Below, piece by piece: positions 1 to 8,535 of a DNA stretch of 64,000 bases; positions within the stretch are counted from its first letter, which is position 1; each line of letters begins with the position of its first letter. Both the position numbers and the translations under genes were made by a program. This DNA comes from Colwellia psychrerythraea 34H (lineage in GTDB: Bacteria; Pseudomonadota; Gammaproteobacteria; Enterobacterales; Alteromonadaceae): positions 4,030,001 through 4,094,000 of the forward strand of contig NC_003910.7 of NCBI RefSeq assembly GCF_000012325.1. The letters run 5' to 3'. The notes below the pieces were generated by a model that saw nothing but the letters and a program-made list of their open reading frames with translations, had not been told where the DNA came from and made no database searches.

Positions 1-914
1 GCAACAACCGCGTCAACAAAACGATCATGAATACCTTCAGTCACGATTAAACGTGATGAAGCAGTACATTTTTGACCTGTACCAAAGAAAGCACCGCCAA
101 CAGCACACTCAACAGCGTTATCCAAATCAGCGTCATCTAGTACGATTAGTGCATTTTTGCTGCCCATTTCTAATTGGCATTTTACTAAGTTTGTTGCCGT
201 TGCTATTGCAACTTTACGACCTGTTTCTAAAGAGCCAGTAAAAGTTAGTGCGTTAATCTTTTTAGAGTTAATTAACAAATCACCTACTTCTGCACCAGGG
301 CCCATTACCAGGTTAAACGTACCTGCAGGCAAACCTTGACGTGAGATGATTTCAGTTAATGCCCAAGCACTCGCTGGCACTTGATTCGCTGGTTTTAAAA
401 CAACCGAATTACCAAACGCCAATGCTGGTGCTATTTTCCAAGCAGCGGTTGCTACAGGGAAATTCCACGGTGTAATAATACCGACAACGCCAACTGGCTC
501 TCTGCGGGTTTCAATCTCAATACCTGGGCGAACTGAATCAGCTGTTTCACCCATTTGACGCAATACTTCAGCGGCATAATAATGAAAAAACTGACCAGAA
601 CGATAAATCTCGCCAGCGCCTTCAGGTAACGTTTTACCTTCTTCTCGGGCTAACAACTTACCTAATTCATCTTTACGTGCAATCAGCTCATCACCGATGG
701 CCATCAATACTGAATAGCGTTGTTCTAAGCCACTTTCTTGCCATTCAAGTTGGCCTTTTATTGCTGCATCTAAAGCAGCTTCGGCTTGTTCTTGGTTAGC
801 TTGTGCATAGTGACCAATAACATCACTGATGTCCGCTGGACTGATGTTAGCAAGTGAGCTTTCGCCTTCTACCCATGTGCCATTGATGTAATTGCAAAAA
901 ATTGATTCAGACAT
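1..914 (-). CDS. NAD(P)-dependent aldehyde dehydrogenase (N-terminal 304 residues; gene continues left of the window)
   Basis: The reading frame is open from an ATG at 914 (minus strand) to the window edge, with GGAGG-type SD sequence just upstream. The translation is a typical ALDH: it has the PWNFP segment holding the cofactor/oxyanion Asn, FTGS, the general-base Glu in LEMGSKN, and the catalytic Cys in GQKCTASSR. It oxidises an aldehyde to a carboxylate in the cytoplasm. The segment around ETRREPVGVVGIITPW resembles alpha-ketoglutaric semialdehyde and succinic semialdehyde dehydrogenases, but the substrate cannot be fixed from sequence alone. It is divergent from a LysR gene 90 bp away, which suggests that regulator controls it (inference). 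The C-terminal part is not visible. Confidence 0.9.
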   Translation of the reverse strand, partial: MSESIFCNYINGTWVEGESSLANISPADISDVIGHYAQANQEQAEAALDAAIKGQLEWQESGLEQRYSVLMAIGDELIARKDELGKLLAREEGKTLPEGAGEIYRSGQFFHYYAAEVLRQMGETADSVRPGIEIETRREPVGVVGIITPWNFPVATAAWKIAPALAFGNSVVLKPANQVPASAWALTEIISRQGLPAGTFNLVMGPGAEVGDLLINSKKINALTFTGSLETGRKVAIATATNLVKCQLEMGSKNALIVLDDADLDNAVECAVGGAFFGTGQKCTASSRLIVTEGIHDRFVDAVV

Positions 915-1004
915 AAATACCTCCATAAAATAATTGAATTTATTATAGGCAGTATGTTTTAATAATAAAAATTAATAAAAAATATCTATTGATAAGGATT
1001 CCTT

Positions 1005-1928
1005 ATGGCACTACCTGAATTTAAAATAGCCCAGTTACGTCACTTCGTCTGGGTAGCAGAATTAAAGGGGTTTCATACGGCAGCAGAAAAAGCTTGTCGA
1101 ACTCAACCGGCAATATCTTTATCAATTCGAGATCTAGAAAATAAACTCAGTACGATATTATTTGAAAAGCGCAATGCGAAAACCTCAAATACTGAACTAA
1201 CGCCTTTTGGTCAATATTTTCTACCTAAAGCGAAAGAGCTTATTGCCCACCATGACAACGTTGCTCAGGATATGGCCTTGATGAGTGAACATAAAACAGG
1301 TCATTTACGCCTCGCCTCAGTACCTTCTATTGCGTGTAGGATGTTGCCCGAATTATTGTCAAAATTTATCGCTGATGTGCCAGAGCTTCATATCAGTTTT
1401 TATGATGATAACTCCGAGGCGGTCTTAAGAAAGGTTGAAAAACAACAAGTAGATATTGGTATCGCTAGTTTGCCTCATGGACATGAACATGCCGATATTA
1501 CTTTTACGCCTATTTGGGAAGATCAGCTTGGTGTGGTTTGTCGTGAAGATCACCCTTTTGCGGAAATGACTGAACTGCATTGGAAAGAATTACGTAAACA
1601 ACGACTGATCAGAAATGGGACTTCTCGCTTGCTCGAAGATACTGAAGCAGAGCCGTTATTGAGCGACTCGCAATTTCTTATTTCTAATATGTTGTCATTA
1701 ATCGCTATGCTTGAAGAAGGTCTTGGCATCACCACGTTACCCTGGTTTGCTTTTCCTAAAAATAATAGCAAACTTCGTTTTATCCCACTGACAACGCCTA
1801 AAATTGTCCGTCATATCGGCATAGTTCAACTCAAAAACAAATCGTTATCCCCAGCAGCAGAAGCCTTAGCAAACTTCATTTTAAAAAATACTAACCAAAA
1901 AAAGACTAGTGACCTTAACCCTGAATAA
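1005..1928 (+). CDS. LysR-family transcriptional regulator
   Basis: This 307-residue protein has the normal LysR length. Residues 8-65 form the winged helix-turn-helix (LRHFVWVAELKGFHTAAEK, then TQPAISLSIRDLE), followed by a linker helix and a periplasmic-binding-protein-like effector domain from about residue 95 to 295. The ATG at 1005 is preceded by AAGGA at a suitable distance. It is divergent from the aldehyde dehydrogenase gene, the usual arrangement for a LysR regulator and its target. The inducer is unknown; a substrate or product of the dehydrogenase is the natural guess. Confidence 0.92.
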   Translation: MALPEFKIAQLRHFVWVAELKGFHTAAEKACRTQPAISLSIRDLENKLSTILFEKRNAKTSNTELTPFGQYFLPKAKELIAHHDNVAQDMALMSEHKTGHLRLASVPSIACRMLPELLSKFIADVPELHISFYDDNSEAVLRKVEKQQVDIGIASLPHGHEHADITFTPIWEDQLGVVCREDHPFAEMTELHWKELRKQRLIRNGTSRLLEDTEAEPLLSDSQFLISNMLSLIAMLEEGLGITTLPWFAFPKNNSKLRFIPLTTPKIVRHIGIVQLKNKSLSPAAEALANFILKNTNQKKTSDLNPE

Positions 1929-2240
1929 GTGCTGGAAACGATCACTCTGACAGCGACTTACTACAAGGAAAAATTTCACAATAACGCCTGCTGAAACAAT
2001 CATACCCGTTACTATCAAAAGCAAGGATAGCTTTTGACCTTACTGACTCTCATCGGTATGTTAGATAGTCTCAACTTGGGATAAGTCACCTTACTCAACA
2101 ATCAGTTAACTCTTAGTTAAAACAGATAGCAATTCACTAAACTTTACATTTACAAACGTGCAACTCTCAAAATTACTGCTACATTATAGTTTTAGCAGTA
2201 CTTCTGTTAAGAGTAATAGTATTATTTAAAGGACTATCAA
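1929..2240. other. Intergenic region with a nested inverted repeat
   Basis: There is no credible gene here. Positions 2015-2022 and 2030-2037 form a perfect 8-bp inverted repeat (TCAAAAGC/GCTTTTGA) with a 7-nt loop. It is enclosed by CATACC near 2001 and GGTATG near 2054-2059, so a longer nested stem is possible. No T-tract follows, so it is not a standard terminator. The 3' part must hold the promoter of the chemoreceptor gene, which has AAAGGA as SD just before its ATG. Confidence 0.4.
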
Positions 2241-3947
2241 ATGACTATTAAAGTTAGACTAACTGCCATATTAATTGTAATGATTATTTTACTCGCTACC
2301 GCAATAACCTCACAAAAAATAGCCACCAACAAAAACAAACATCAAACCCTAAGTAGTGATACGCGTTATCTTTCTTACTTGATCGCCGATGAATTTAGAC
2401 AAAGCTCAATAGACTTAACCCGTCTTTGCCGATTATTTGTTGCTACTGGAGAACAAAAATATTGGGATGCTTATTGGCTCATTGTTAATTGGCGTAATGG
2501 CGAGGTTGAGCGTCCTAATAATGTTGATAATAATTTATATCCAGATCAGCGCATTAAGCAAAGTAAGATCATGAAAGAGTTAAATTTCTCAGCGAACGAG
2601 TTCACTTTATTAGAAAAAGCCAACAGTTACTCTAACACCTTGATTGCTACAGAAGAGCAAGCAATGCAAACTATTAAAAACGGAGAAGTAGCGCAAGGTC
2701 CATTCCAAAAATCCCCTAATGAAAGCATCAATGACTTTGCTTTACGTTTAGTCTTCAGTGATGCGTATCAGCAAGATGTTAAGAAAATAATGACGCCTGT
2801 AAACGCGTTTTTTAATGCGTTAGATAAACGCACCGCAGATGATTTACTTCGTTCACAACAAGATGCAAACTTTTGGTTAAGCAATAGTTTAATCGTGCAA
2901 GTAATCGTCGCCATAATATTACTTTCTCTAATGTTTTTTATGAAAGTCACCCTATTTAAACCCTTAGAACATGTCATTAATGCCATGAATAATATTGGTG
3001 GCGGCGATGGTGATTTAAGTCAACGTTTACATGAACACGGCAAGGATGAATTATCTTCTTTAGGTAAAGGTTTTAATCTATTTGCCAGCTATATTCAAAC
3101 AGTCGTGATTGAACTACGTAGCGCAATTGGTGAAATTTCTAGCTCTTCAGCACAATTAAATACCACGGCAAATTTAACCGAGCAATCAGTTATCGAACAG
3201 AAAGTTGGCATTGAACAGGTACTTATTGCTATAGAGCAAATGATTCCCGCAGTGCAGGAAGTTGCCGTTAATGCATCGCAAGGACTTGAACAAGCAAAGC
3301 TTTCTGACGAAGCAGCAAAAGAAGGTTTACAAGTGGTGGACCAAGCAAATAATAATATCAACTTATTAGAAGTAGATATTGATAATGCTTCTGGAGTAAT
3401 CAATAAACTTGCACAAGATACTAACAATATCGGCTCGGTATTAGATGTTATCCGTGGCATTGCCGACCAAACCAATTTATTGGCCTTAAATGCTGCAATT
3501 GAAGCAGCGCGGGCCGGAGAACAAGGACGAGGTTTTGCTGTGGTAGCTGATGAGGTTCGGACTTTAGCTCAGCGTACACAAGACTCAACGTCTGAAATTC
3601 AACAAATGATTGAGAAACTACAAGTTGGTGCTAAGGATGCTGTTAAGGTGATGGTACAAAGTAAAAACCGTACGACTGATTGTGTAGAAAATACCGGTCA
3701 AGCAGGTCATTCCCTATCTAAAATCACCTCATCTGTAGGAGAAATTACCGATATTAATAGCCAAATAGCCGCAGCGACTGAAGAGTTAAATGCCAGCATA
3801 GAGGAAATACGTCGTACTGTGGATAACATCAATCAACATGTAGAACGCACAGCTAAAGGCTCTCAAGAAACAGCCAATAAAAGTGACTATACCACTCAAC
3901 TTACCAGTCAAATGCAGCTATTAATTGAGCGTTTTAAAACAGAATAA
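2241..3947 (+). CDS. Methyl-accepting chemotaxis protein
   Basis: This 568-aa transmembrane chemoreceptor should feed CheA/CheW. It has an N-terminal TM helix (about residues 5-25), a periplasmic mostly helical ligand-binding region (about 26-212), a second TM helix (about 214-234), a HAMP domain (about 235-290) and a long cytoplasmic coiled coil. The conserved hairpin tip is near residues 406-440 ([20 protein letters not shown] and [12 protein letters not shown]). Candidate methylation regions flank the tip. The sensor region has no obvious Cache or PAS fold, so the ligand is unknown. There is no C-terminal CheR-binding pentapeptide; the protein ends LLIERFKTE. The gene appears monocistronic. 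Confidence 0.95.
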   Translation: MTIKVRLTAILIVMIILLATAITSQKIATNKNKHQTLSSDTRYLSYLIADEFRQSSIDLTRLCRLFVATGEQKYWDAYWLIVNWRNGEVERPNNVDNNLYPDQRIKQSKIMKELNFSANEFTLLEKANSYSNTLIATEEQAMQTIKNGEVAQGPFQKSPNESINDFALRLVFSDAYQQDVKKIMTPVNAFFNALDKRTADDLLRSQQDANFWLSNSLIVQVIVAIILLSLMFFMKVTLFKPLEHVINAMNNIGGGDGDLSQRLHEHGKDELSSLGKGFNLFASYIQTVVIELRSAIGEISSSSAQLNTTANLTEQSVIEQKVGIEQVLIAIEQMIPAVQEVAVNASQGLEQAKLSDEAAKEGLQVVDQANNNINLLEVDIDNASGVINKLAQDTNNIGSVLDVIRGIADQTNLLALNAAIEAARAGEQGRGFAVVADEVRTLAQRTQDSTSEIQQMIEKLQVGAKDAVKVMVQSKNRTTDCVENTGQAGHSLSKITSSVGEITDINSQIAAATEELNASIEEIRRTVDNINQHVERTAKGSQETANKSDYTTQLTSQMQLLIERFKTE

Positions 3948-4049
3948 TACCTAAGGGCTGTTGATTTTTTAATTGACAGCCAACTCATTGAACATATCAA
4001 GTCTATAAAACTATTTGCCACTCAGCGACAGTTAACAGGTTTACTGCAA

Positions 4050-4170
4050 GCATTAGTGAGGATAACTTATCCTGCATGTCTAATAGCCTACCTTCCTGTA
4101 GCACCTATGCAGAGACCAATAACGCTGCTTAGTTAAGGCTTTAACTTCCTATTAGGTAGTGGCCCTTTCG
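4050..4170. other. Intergenic cluster of short stem-loops (possible structured RNA or repeat)
   Basis: Several short perfect inverted repeats are nested within about 100 bp. AGGATAA (4059-4065) pairs with TTATCCT (4067-4073). ATTAG (4052-4056) pairs with CTAAT (4080-4084). TGCAT (4073-4077) pairs with ATGCA (4107-4111). CTAC (4088-4091) pairs with GTAG (4098-4101). The stems overlap, so they imply alternative folds. The region has no ORF and lies between the chemoreceptor and a small minus-strand gene. I do not recognise an RNA family; it could also be a dispersed palindromic repeat. Confidence 0.3.
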
Positions 4171-4227
4171 AAAACTTGTCAAAAGTTGATTAACTGCACA
4201 ATACTCACTTGACTTATAATGACTAAA

Positions 4228-4410
4228 TCAATTGTAACCACGCACATAACTTTCCGTACTAACATCATTACAAAATGTTTGCTCATGCTTACTTACATGC
4301 TGTTGTGTATTGGTATTAGCCGGGTGTTTATTCTCGCTAACAGCCACTTCTTTATGCTCTAAACCTGTAGCGTTTAAATAATTACTTTCGTCATGGGTTA
4401 GTGAATTCAT
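4228..4410 (-). CDS. Small hypothetical protein, 60 aa
   Basis: The protein is a hydrophilic polypeptide (MNSLTHDESNYL... to ...ESYVRGYN) with many Asn, His, Glu and Thr residues, no signal peptide and no recognisable domain. I chose the ATG at 4410 because TGAGGTG lies 4-11 nt upstream; a TTG four codons further upstream overlaps that SD and is unlikely to be used. The gene stands alone between the chemoreceptor and the 569-aa gene. No function can be proposed, and it could be a chance ORF, although the good SD argues for translation. Confidence 0.45.
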   Translation of the reverse strand: MNSLTHDESNYLNATGLEHKEVAVSENKHPANTNTQQHVSKHEQTFCNDVSTESYVRGYN

Positions 4411-4935
4411 TGTGCACCTCAATCAATTTATGCGGTTAAATATTTACCGCTGTTGGATATGCAATGATTATAGTAAGCCTTTTTCGATAATAAAAATTAA
4501 TAAATAATATACAATGATAAAAAAAACTTATTACCTCTATTTAAAGTTAAAAAGCTTCATTGAAGTTTTAGCCCACCAATTCACCAACTACTCCTGCTAT
4601 TGCCTTTTCATTAAACTTAACATTCTTCAAACAAACAATATGACTACCTTTAAGTAAAATAAAATAATAACTATACTATTCAATTAACTAGACAAGGTAT
4701 ATAAGTTTTTCTTATCAGACGATAGACCTTATTGCCTTGTATAAAGTGACTTAATGGGCGAAAAATAACATCACATTCAGTGAGGTCATTTTTTAGACTT
4801 CATTAATATCCGCGTTGATTTATTAAAGCTTCAACGAGTTAATGCTTGAATTTGCTTCTATACCAGAACAAGAACAACAAGAAAATCGAAGTCAATTCAG
4901 ATAACATATTTTGTATAGCAAATGAGGATCAGTAA
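4411..4935. other. 525-bp AT-rich intergenic region
   Basis: No gene, tRNA or clear repeat is visible. It must contain divergent promoters for the 60-aa gene (minus) and the 569-aa gene (plus). No -35/-10 pair stands out enough to annotate. AATGAGGATCAGTAA just before 4936 supplies the SD (GAGG) for the 569-aa gene. Confidence 0.4.
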
Positions 4936-6645
4936 ATGACAACTAATGCAGCTATCCACTCATCGCTTTGGGGTGAAAATTCTTTACCTCTTCGCCCTGC
5001 AAGTCAGGTGATGAAATTGGAACGCCTTGGCGCTTACCATCAAAGTCGCCTAAGTTTTATGCGTACTTTGGTACGTCGAATATTTCGTGAACGCTGGAAG
5101 ATTGAACCTTCCGTTTTTAATCTCGATGATGATGGCTACGGCACGGTTGTCTATGAAGTCCAAGCCCCACATGGTTTGTTCAGCTTTGTTTTATTTTCTG
5201 ATTACCTTTCACCAGATGAACGTAATGACCGTGTTATTGCCACCAAATGGGACCTTACTATGGCCCTGGTTGAAGGTAAGGTTGACCAAGCTTATATTGA
5301 ACAATTACGTGAAAACGTCCCTAAACAAGAAGCCGGACGCGTAGATGCCCGTGTTTTTGTTTTATCTCGAGCCAACCGCAGTGCACGTAACTTTGATTAT
5401 GTGGTCAATCAACTTGCTGCAGGTGAACAACCTGATGTGGCTAAGATTGTTGAAGTAGGTTATTTGTATCGCACCACAGCAGTTTATGGCAGTGGTAAAC
5501 TCGGTATGGCTGATTGGGAAAAAGTCAGAGAAAAACATAAAGATTTTGCCCGACCATTTGCTGGTGAAATGTTTGTTTGTCTGATGCTACGGAACTTTAG
5601 TTTATTACAAGTCGAACATATTGCTCGTCATAAAAAACCCGACACATTCAATCCAATGAAGCCTGAGATAAAACGCTACTTTGGCATCGGTAATTCAACG
5701 GGCCTTGGCATGGCGCCCTATTTGGTCAATCATCCGCTTCTTATCAACCAATGGATAGAAATGCGTGAACTGGCTCTAGCACGCGTTCGTGCACTAGGCA
5801 GCGTTAATGATCAAGTACGTGAAACCATTAGTCAACTAATTGACCGCAGTGCACAACACACCCTTGAAACACAGACCGAAGATGAATGGCAAACCAATAA
5901 TAATAAAGCGGTTATTGAAGATATGGCCTGCCTGAAAAGTCGTATTGAAGGTGGCTTTGACTCATGGAACGAGCTAGTTGAGTACAGTGAACAACATTGC
6001 TCGTTGCAGGGCCAAGAAATGTTGGTGTCTTGCATGTTAGAAATATACCCCGAACTTGTCGACGAATTAGAGGATTTTCACAGTGCAGAGGAGTTTTTAG
6101 ACCTTGACCCACTCATGCCTGCTGGACAACTTAGAGATATCATCGAAAAACGTTATGACTGGGCATTAGCAATAGATTTTGACGCAGAAGGCGCTCGAGA
6201 AACTTACTGGTACCGTTCAGAAGAAAAAATGGAACCTCGTCTAGGCAGTGTTGCTGATATTGAAGGTAAGAAGAAGCAAATGGCACTGGGTGTCGGTTAT
6301 GCCGTACGTAAATGTTATAACCAATTAATTGATTATATCGCGCAAAACCCCGATGACACCACGGCTCGATTTATGGTTTCACATCCAAAATTACGTGGGA
6401 TTGTACGACGCATTCAGGGCATGAACCGCTGTGTTTATGGTGATATCCAAGCAAATCTATTAGATCGCGAAGTATTACCGATGCACTTATTGCGCGCCAA
6501 GTTAGCTTTTTTTGGTGTAAGTAAGTTTGATCCTCGTTCTCGTTTATGGGTACGTAATACCATGTTCCAGGGCGCGCCACTATTAGAAGAAATTGGCCAA
6601 TCATTTAATGACGACTGGTTTATGCCACTAGCACCAAAGCAATAG
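4936..6645 (+). CDS. Conserved-looking protein of unknown function, 569 aa
   Basis: The protein is soluble and cytoplasmic, with no signal peptide or TM helix. It opens with LWGENSLPLRPASQVMKLERLGAYHQSRLSF and is rich in charged helices, including a strongly basic stretch near residues 40-55 (TLVRRIFRERWK) and an acidic stretch near 375-400. I see no Walker motif, Cys cluster or known catalytic signature, and I do not recognise the family. It is followed after 9 bp by the 245-aa gene, so the two are almost certainly co-transcribed. They sit upstream of fdhD and a YdeP-type oxidoreductase on the same strand, separated by a MITE-like element. A link to that oxidoreductase is plausible but only inferred from position. 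Confidence 0.8.
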   Translation: MTTNAAIHSSLWGENSLPLRPASQVMKLERLGAYHQSRLSFMRTLVRRIFRERWKIEPSVFNLDDDGYGTVVYEVQAPHGLFSFVLFSDYLSPDERNDRVIATKWDLTMALVEGKVDQAYIEQLRENVPKQEAGRVDARVFVLSRANRSARNFDYVVNQLAAGEQPDVAKIVEVGYLYRTTAVYGSGKLGMADWEKVREKHKDFARPFAGEMFVCLMLRNFSLLQVEHIARHKKPDTFNPMKPEIKRYFGIGNSTGLGMAPYLVNHPLLINQWIEMRELALARVRALGSVNDQVRETISQLIDRSAQHTLETQTEDEWQTNNNKAVIEDMACLKSRIEGGFDSWNELVEYSEQHCSLQGQEMLVSCMLEIYPELVDELEDFHSAEEFLDLDPLMPAGQLRDIIEKRYDWALAIDFDAEGARETYWYRSEEKMEPRLGSVADIEGKKKQMALGVGYAVRKCYNQLIDYIAQNPDDTTARFMVSHPKLRGIVRRIQGMNRCVYGDIQANLLDREVLPMHLLRAKLAFFGVSKFDPRSRLWVRNTMFQGAPLLEEIGQSFNDDWFMPLAPKQ

Positions 6646-6654
6646 GAGAGTTCC

Positions 6655-7392
6655 GTGAATATTTCAATGAATGAATTAAAAGCAGCTCTACGCAGATGCT
6701 TTGAAGCAAGTGATTACTTTGTCGGTAATTATGAAGATGCAGCCAACATGGTGCTTTGGTTAGAAAAGCATGGCTTAAATGGCTTGAGTGAGTTCAAATT
6801 AGCCTTGCCTTATATTGGTGAAGATAAAAACAAACCATTAAGTAATGTAATTTATGAAGATAGCACTTCAGCAATTATTGATGCTCACCATCGTAGCGCC
6901 CTTAATTGCATTGCTGCAGCGGTAGACCTAGCACACGCTAAAGCATTAGAAAGTGGTATAGCCACAGTCACAGTGCATAATTGCCACAACAGAATTTTTA
7001 TTCTAAAAGCACTGACAGATCGTGGTCGTAGCGGTATTAGTGCCGCAGCTTATTGGCAAAACGGTAGTGATACCGTGACCGAACATACTGCTGCCATCCG
7101 CTCAGGTCAACGCTACCCAAGTTACAGTGAGGGGGTTACCAATCTAACAAGCAGTGAAAATGACAAACAAGCGCTTACTATTATTTGTAGCTCACGAGTA
7201 GACTTAACGTCTTCTTTGCAAAATAGTAAAAGTCATTTTATTAGCCCTAAACAAGTTGAAAGTAATAAAGAGCATACTGTTGAACATGGTATTGAAATTG
7301 ATGCTGGTGTTTGGGAAGAAATTAATAAAATAGGCTTGGGCGTATTAGTTGAAAATACCGAGCGTTCACGAAAAGATGCCGGTGGTAATTAA
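6655..7392 (+). CDS. Protein of unknown function, 245 aa (possibly DUF3726-like)
   Basis: Translation most likely starts at GTG 6655, preceded by AGGAGAG. The N-terminus (NISMNELKAALRRCFEA, then YEDAANMVLWLEKHGL) reads like a family I recall as DUF3726, but I cannot confirm this. The middle (about residues 70-150) is Ala-rich; the C-terminal 100 residues look less ordered. There is no signal peptide or TM helix. The stop codon TAA (7390-7392) shares its last base with the terminal inverted repeat of the MITE-like element, so the native C-terminus may have been altered. It is the second gene of a two-gene unit with the 569-aa protein. Confidence 0.75.
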   Translation: MNISMNELKAALRRCFEASDYFVGNYEDAANMVLWLEKHGLNGLSEFKLALPYIGEDKNKPLSNVIYEDSTSAIIDAHHRSALNCIAAAVDLAHAKALESGIATVTVHNCHNRIFILKALTDRGRSGISAAAYWQNGSDTVTEHTAAIRSGQRYPSYSEGVTNLTSSENDKQALTIICSSRVDLTSSLQNSKSHFISPKQVESNKEHTVEHGIEIDAGVWEEINKIGLGVLVENTERSRKDAGGN

Positions 7393-7655
7393 TACCAATC
7401 GGACTAATTTATTGATCACTTAGCGAGAATTAAAAGGCTTAGAGGCAAGGCATTGATTGAAGAGAATAGTTATTCTATTGTCAAAATCAATAACGCCACT
7501 TATAAGCCTTTCAAACTCGCCCTTCGGGAGCTCATTAGCAAACTGATAACATCACAAAATGAATGAAATATAGACTAACTATGTTTAACTCATTTTGCTT
7601 GTTTTAAGCTCGCTAATGTAGCTCTAAGGTGACCAATAAATTAATCGTTTGGTAT
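7392..7655. mobile_element. MITE-like element with about 28-bp terminal inverted repeats
   Basis: The left end (ATACCAATCGGACTAATTTA, then TTGATCAC) matches the reverse complement of the right end (ATACCAAACGATTAATTTAT, then TGGTCAC) over about 28 bp with a few differences. The interior has no ORF but contains further symmetry: AAAGGCTTA near 7433 against TAAGCCTTT near 7503, and a GAATAGTTATTC palindrome near 7464-7475. Length (264 bp), lack of coding capacity and TIRs fit a non-autonomous MITE. I recall similar intergenic sequences in Colwellia, Shewanella and Pseudoalteromonas, but did not verify this. Its transcript could fold into a long hairpin and insulate fdhD from the upstream pair. 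Confidence 0.75.
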
Positions 7656-7730
7656 AAAAGGCCTTTAACTACTGTCGACAGATACAAGGTATTTGTCGAC
7701 ATAAAAACCTCCTTTTAAGGTGCCAATATT

Positions 7731-8522
7731 TTGCATAATCTAGCAATAGCCCCCCTCAGCGGTATCTTACCTATTACTGAACCTCCTAAGCAAAAGTTAC
7801 ACCAAACACAACTGTTTGAAGTGGCGGTTTCGATTAGTATCAATGGCATTAGCCAAGCGGTAATGATGGCATCTCCAGAGCATTTAAAAGACTTTGCCCT
7901 TGGTTTTAGCTTAAGTGAAGGCTTGATTAACTCATGCAACGACGTGTTGGATATCATTGTTCACTCTCATCAATGTGGCTGGCAAGTTGATCTACAGGTT
8001 TTAGCAAGAGTTCAGCACCAACTTAAACAGCGACGTCGCACTATGGCGGGGCCAAGTGGTTGCGGTCTTTGTGGACTTGACTCCATTGAAGCGGCAATGT
8101 CATTAAATGTCCCCCAAGACCAAACGACTAAAACGCTCAAGTTACCGTCCGAGCAGGTGATCATTCAAGCGAAAGATGCCTTGCCAAGACTATTGAAAAG
8201 TTCAGGGGGTACAAGAGGAAATCACTGCGCAGCCTTTTTTGATTTATCTGCACATATAGTCGCGTTTCGAGAAGATGTTGGTCGACATTCAGCATTGGAT
8301 AAATTACTTGGTTGTTTATCCAATAAAAAGCAAGCGACTAATGAGGGCTTTGTCTTAATAACAAGTCGTTGTAGCCACGATTTAATCGCCAAGGCTGCCC
8401 GTTTATCTTTAACAACCTTAGTCACACTAGCGCAACCAACTGACTTAGCAGTTAGTTCGGCCCGTAAAACACAATTAGCCTTATTTTGCTTCCAACACGG
8501 GCAACTAAAACGCTACGCTTAA
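7731..8522 (+). CDS. fdhD: Formate dehydrogenase accessory sulfurtransferase FdhD
   Basis: FdhD passes sulfur from the IscS cysteine desulfurase to the molybdenum bis-PGD cofactor before it enters a formate-dehydrogenase-type enzyme. Family hallmarks are visible: NGISQAVMMASPEHLKDFALGFSLSEG in the N-terminal half, the essential CxxC loop GCGLCG with Cys111 and Cys114, and EDVGRHSALDKLLG in the C-terminal half. The 263-aa length is normal only if the TTG at 7731 is the start; the next in-frame ATG would remove conserved sequence. AAGG lies about 10 nt before the TTG. The oxidoreductase gene follows after 13 bp, so the enzyme and its maturation factor are co-expressed. Confidence 0.95.
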   Translation: MHNLAIAPLSGILPITEPPKQKLHQTQLFEVAVSISINGISQAVMMASPEHLKDFALGFSLSEGLINSCNDVLDIIVHSHQCGWQVDLQVLARVQHQLKQRRRTMAGPSGCGLCGLDSIEAAMSLNVPQDQTTKTLKLPSEQVIIQAKDALPRLLKSSGGTRGNHCAAFFDLSAHIVAFREDVGRHSALDKLLGCLSNKKQATNEGFVLITSRCSHDLIAKAARLSLTTLVTLAQPTDLAVSSARKTQLALFCFQHGQLKRYA

Positions 8523-8535
8523 CAAGAGAACTTAC

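Noticed and set aside
53..339. Short plus-strand frames at the left edge
   Set aside because: They lie antisense to the aldehyde dehydrogenase, whose minus-strand translation has every ALDH motif.
3095..3475. 126-codon minus-strand frame in the chemoreceptor gene
   Set aside because: Antisense to the coiled-coil signalling domain; Ser/Cys-rich shadow with no SD.
3955..3982. GGCTGT/ACAGCC stem after the chemoreceptor gene as an intrinsic terminator
   Set aside because: The stem is only 6 bp with a 14-nt loop and no T-tract follows.
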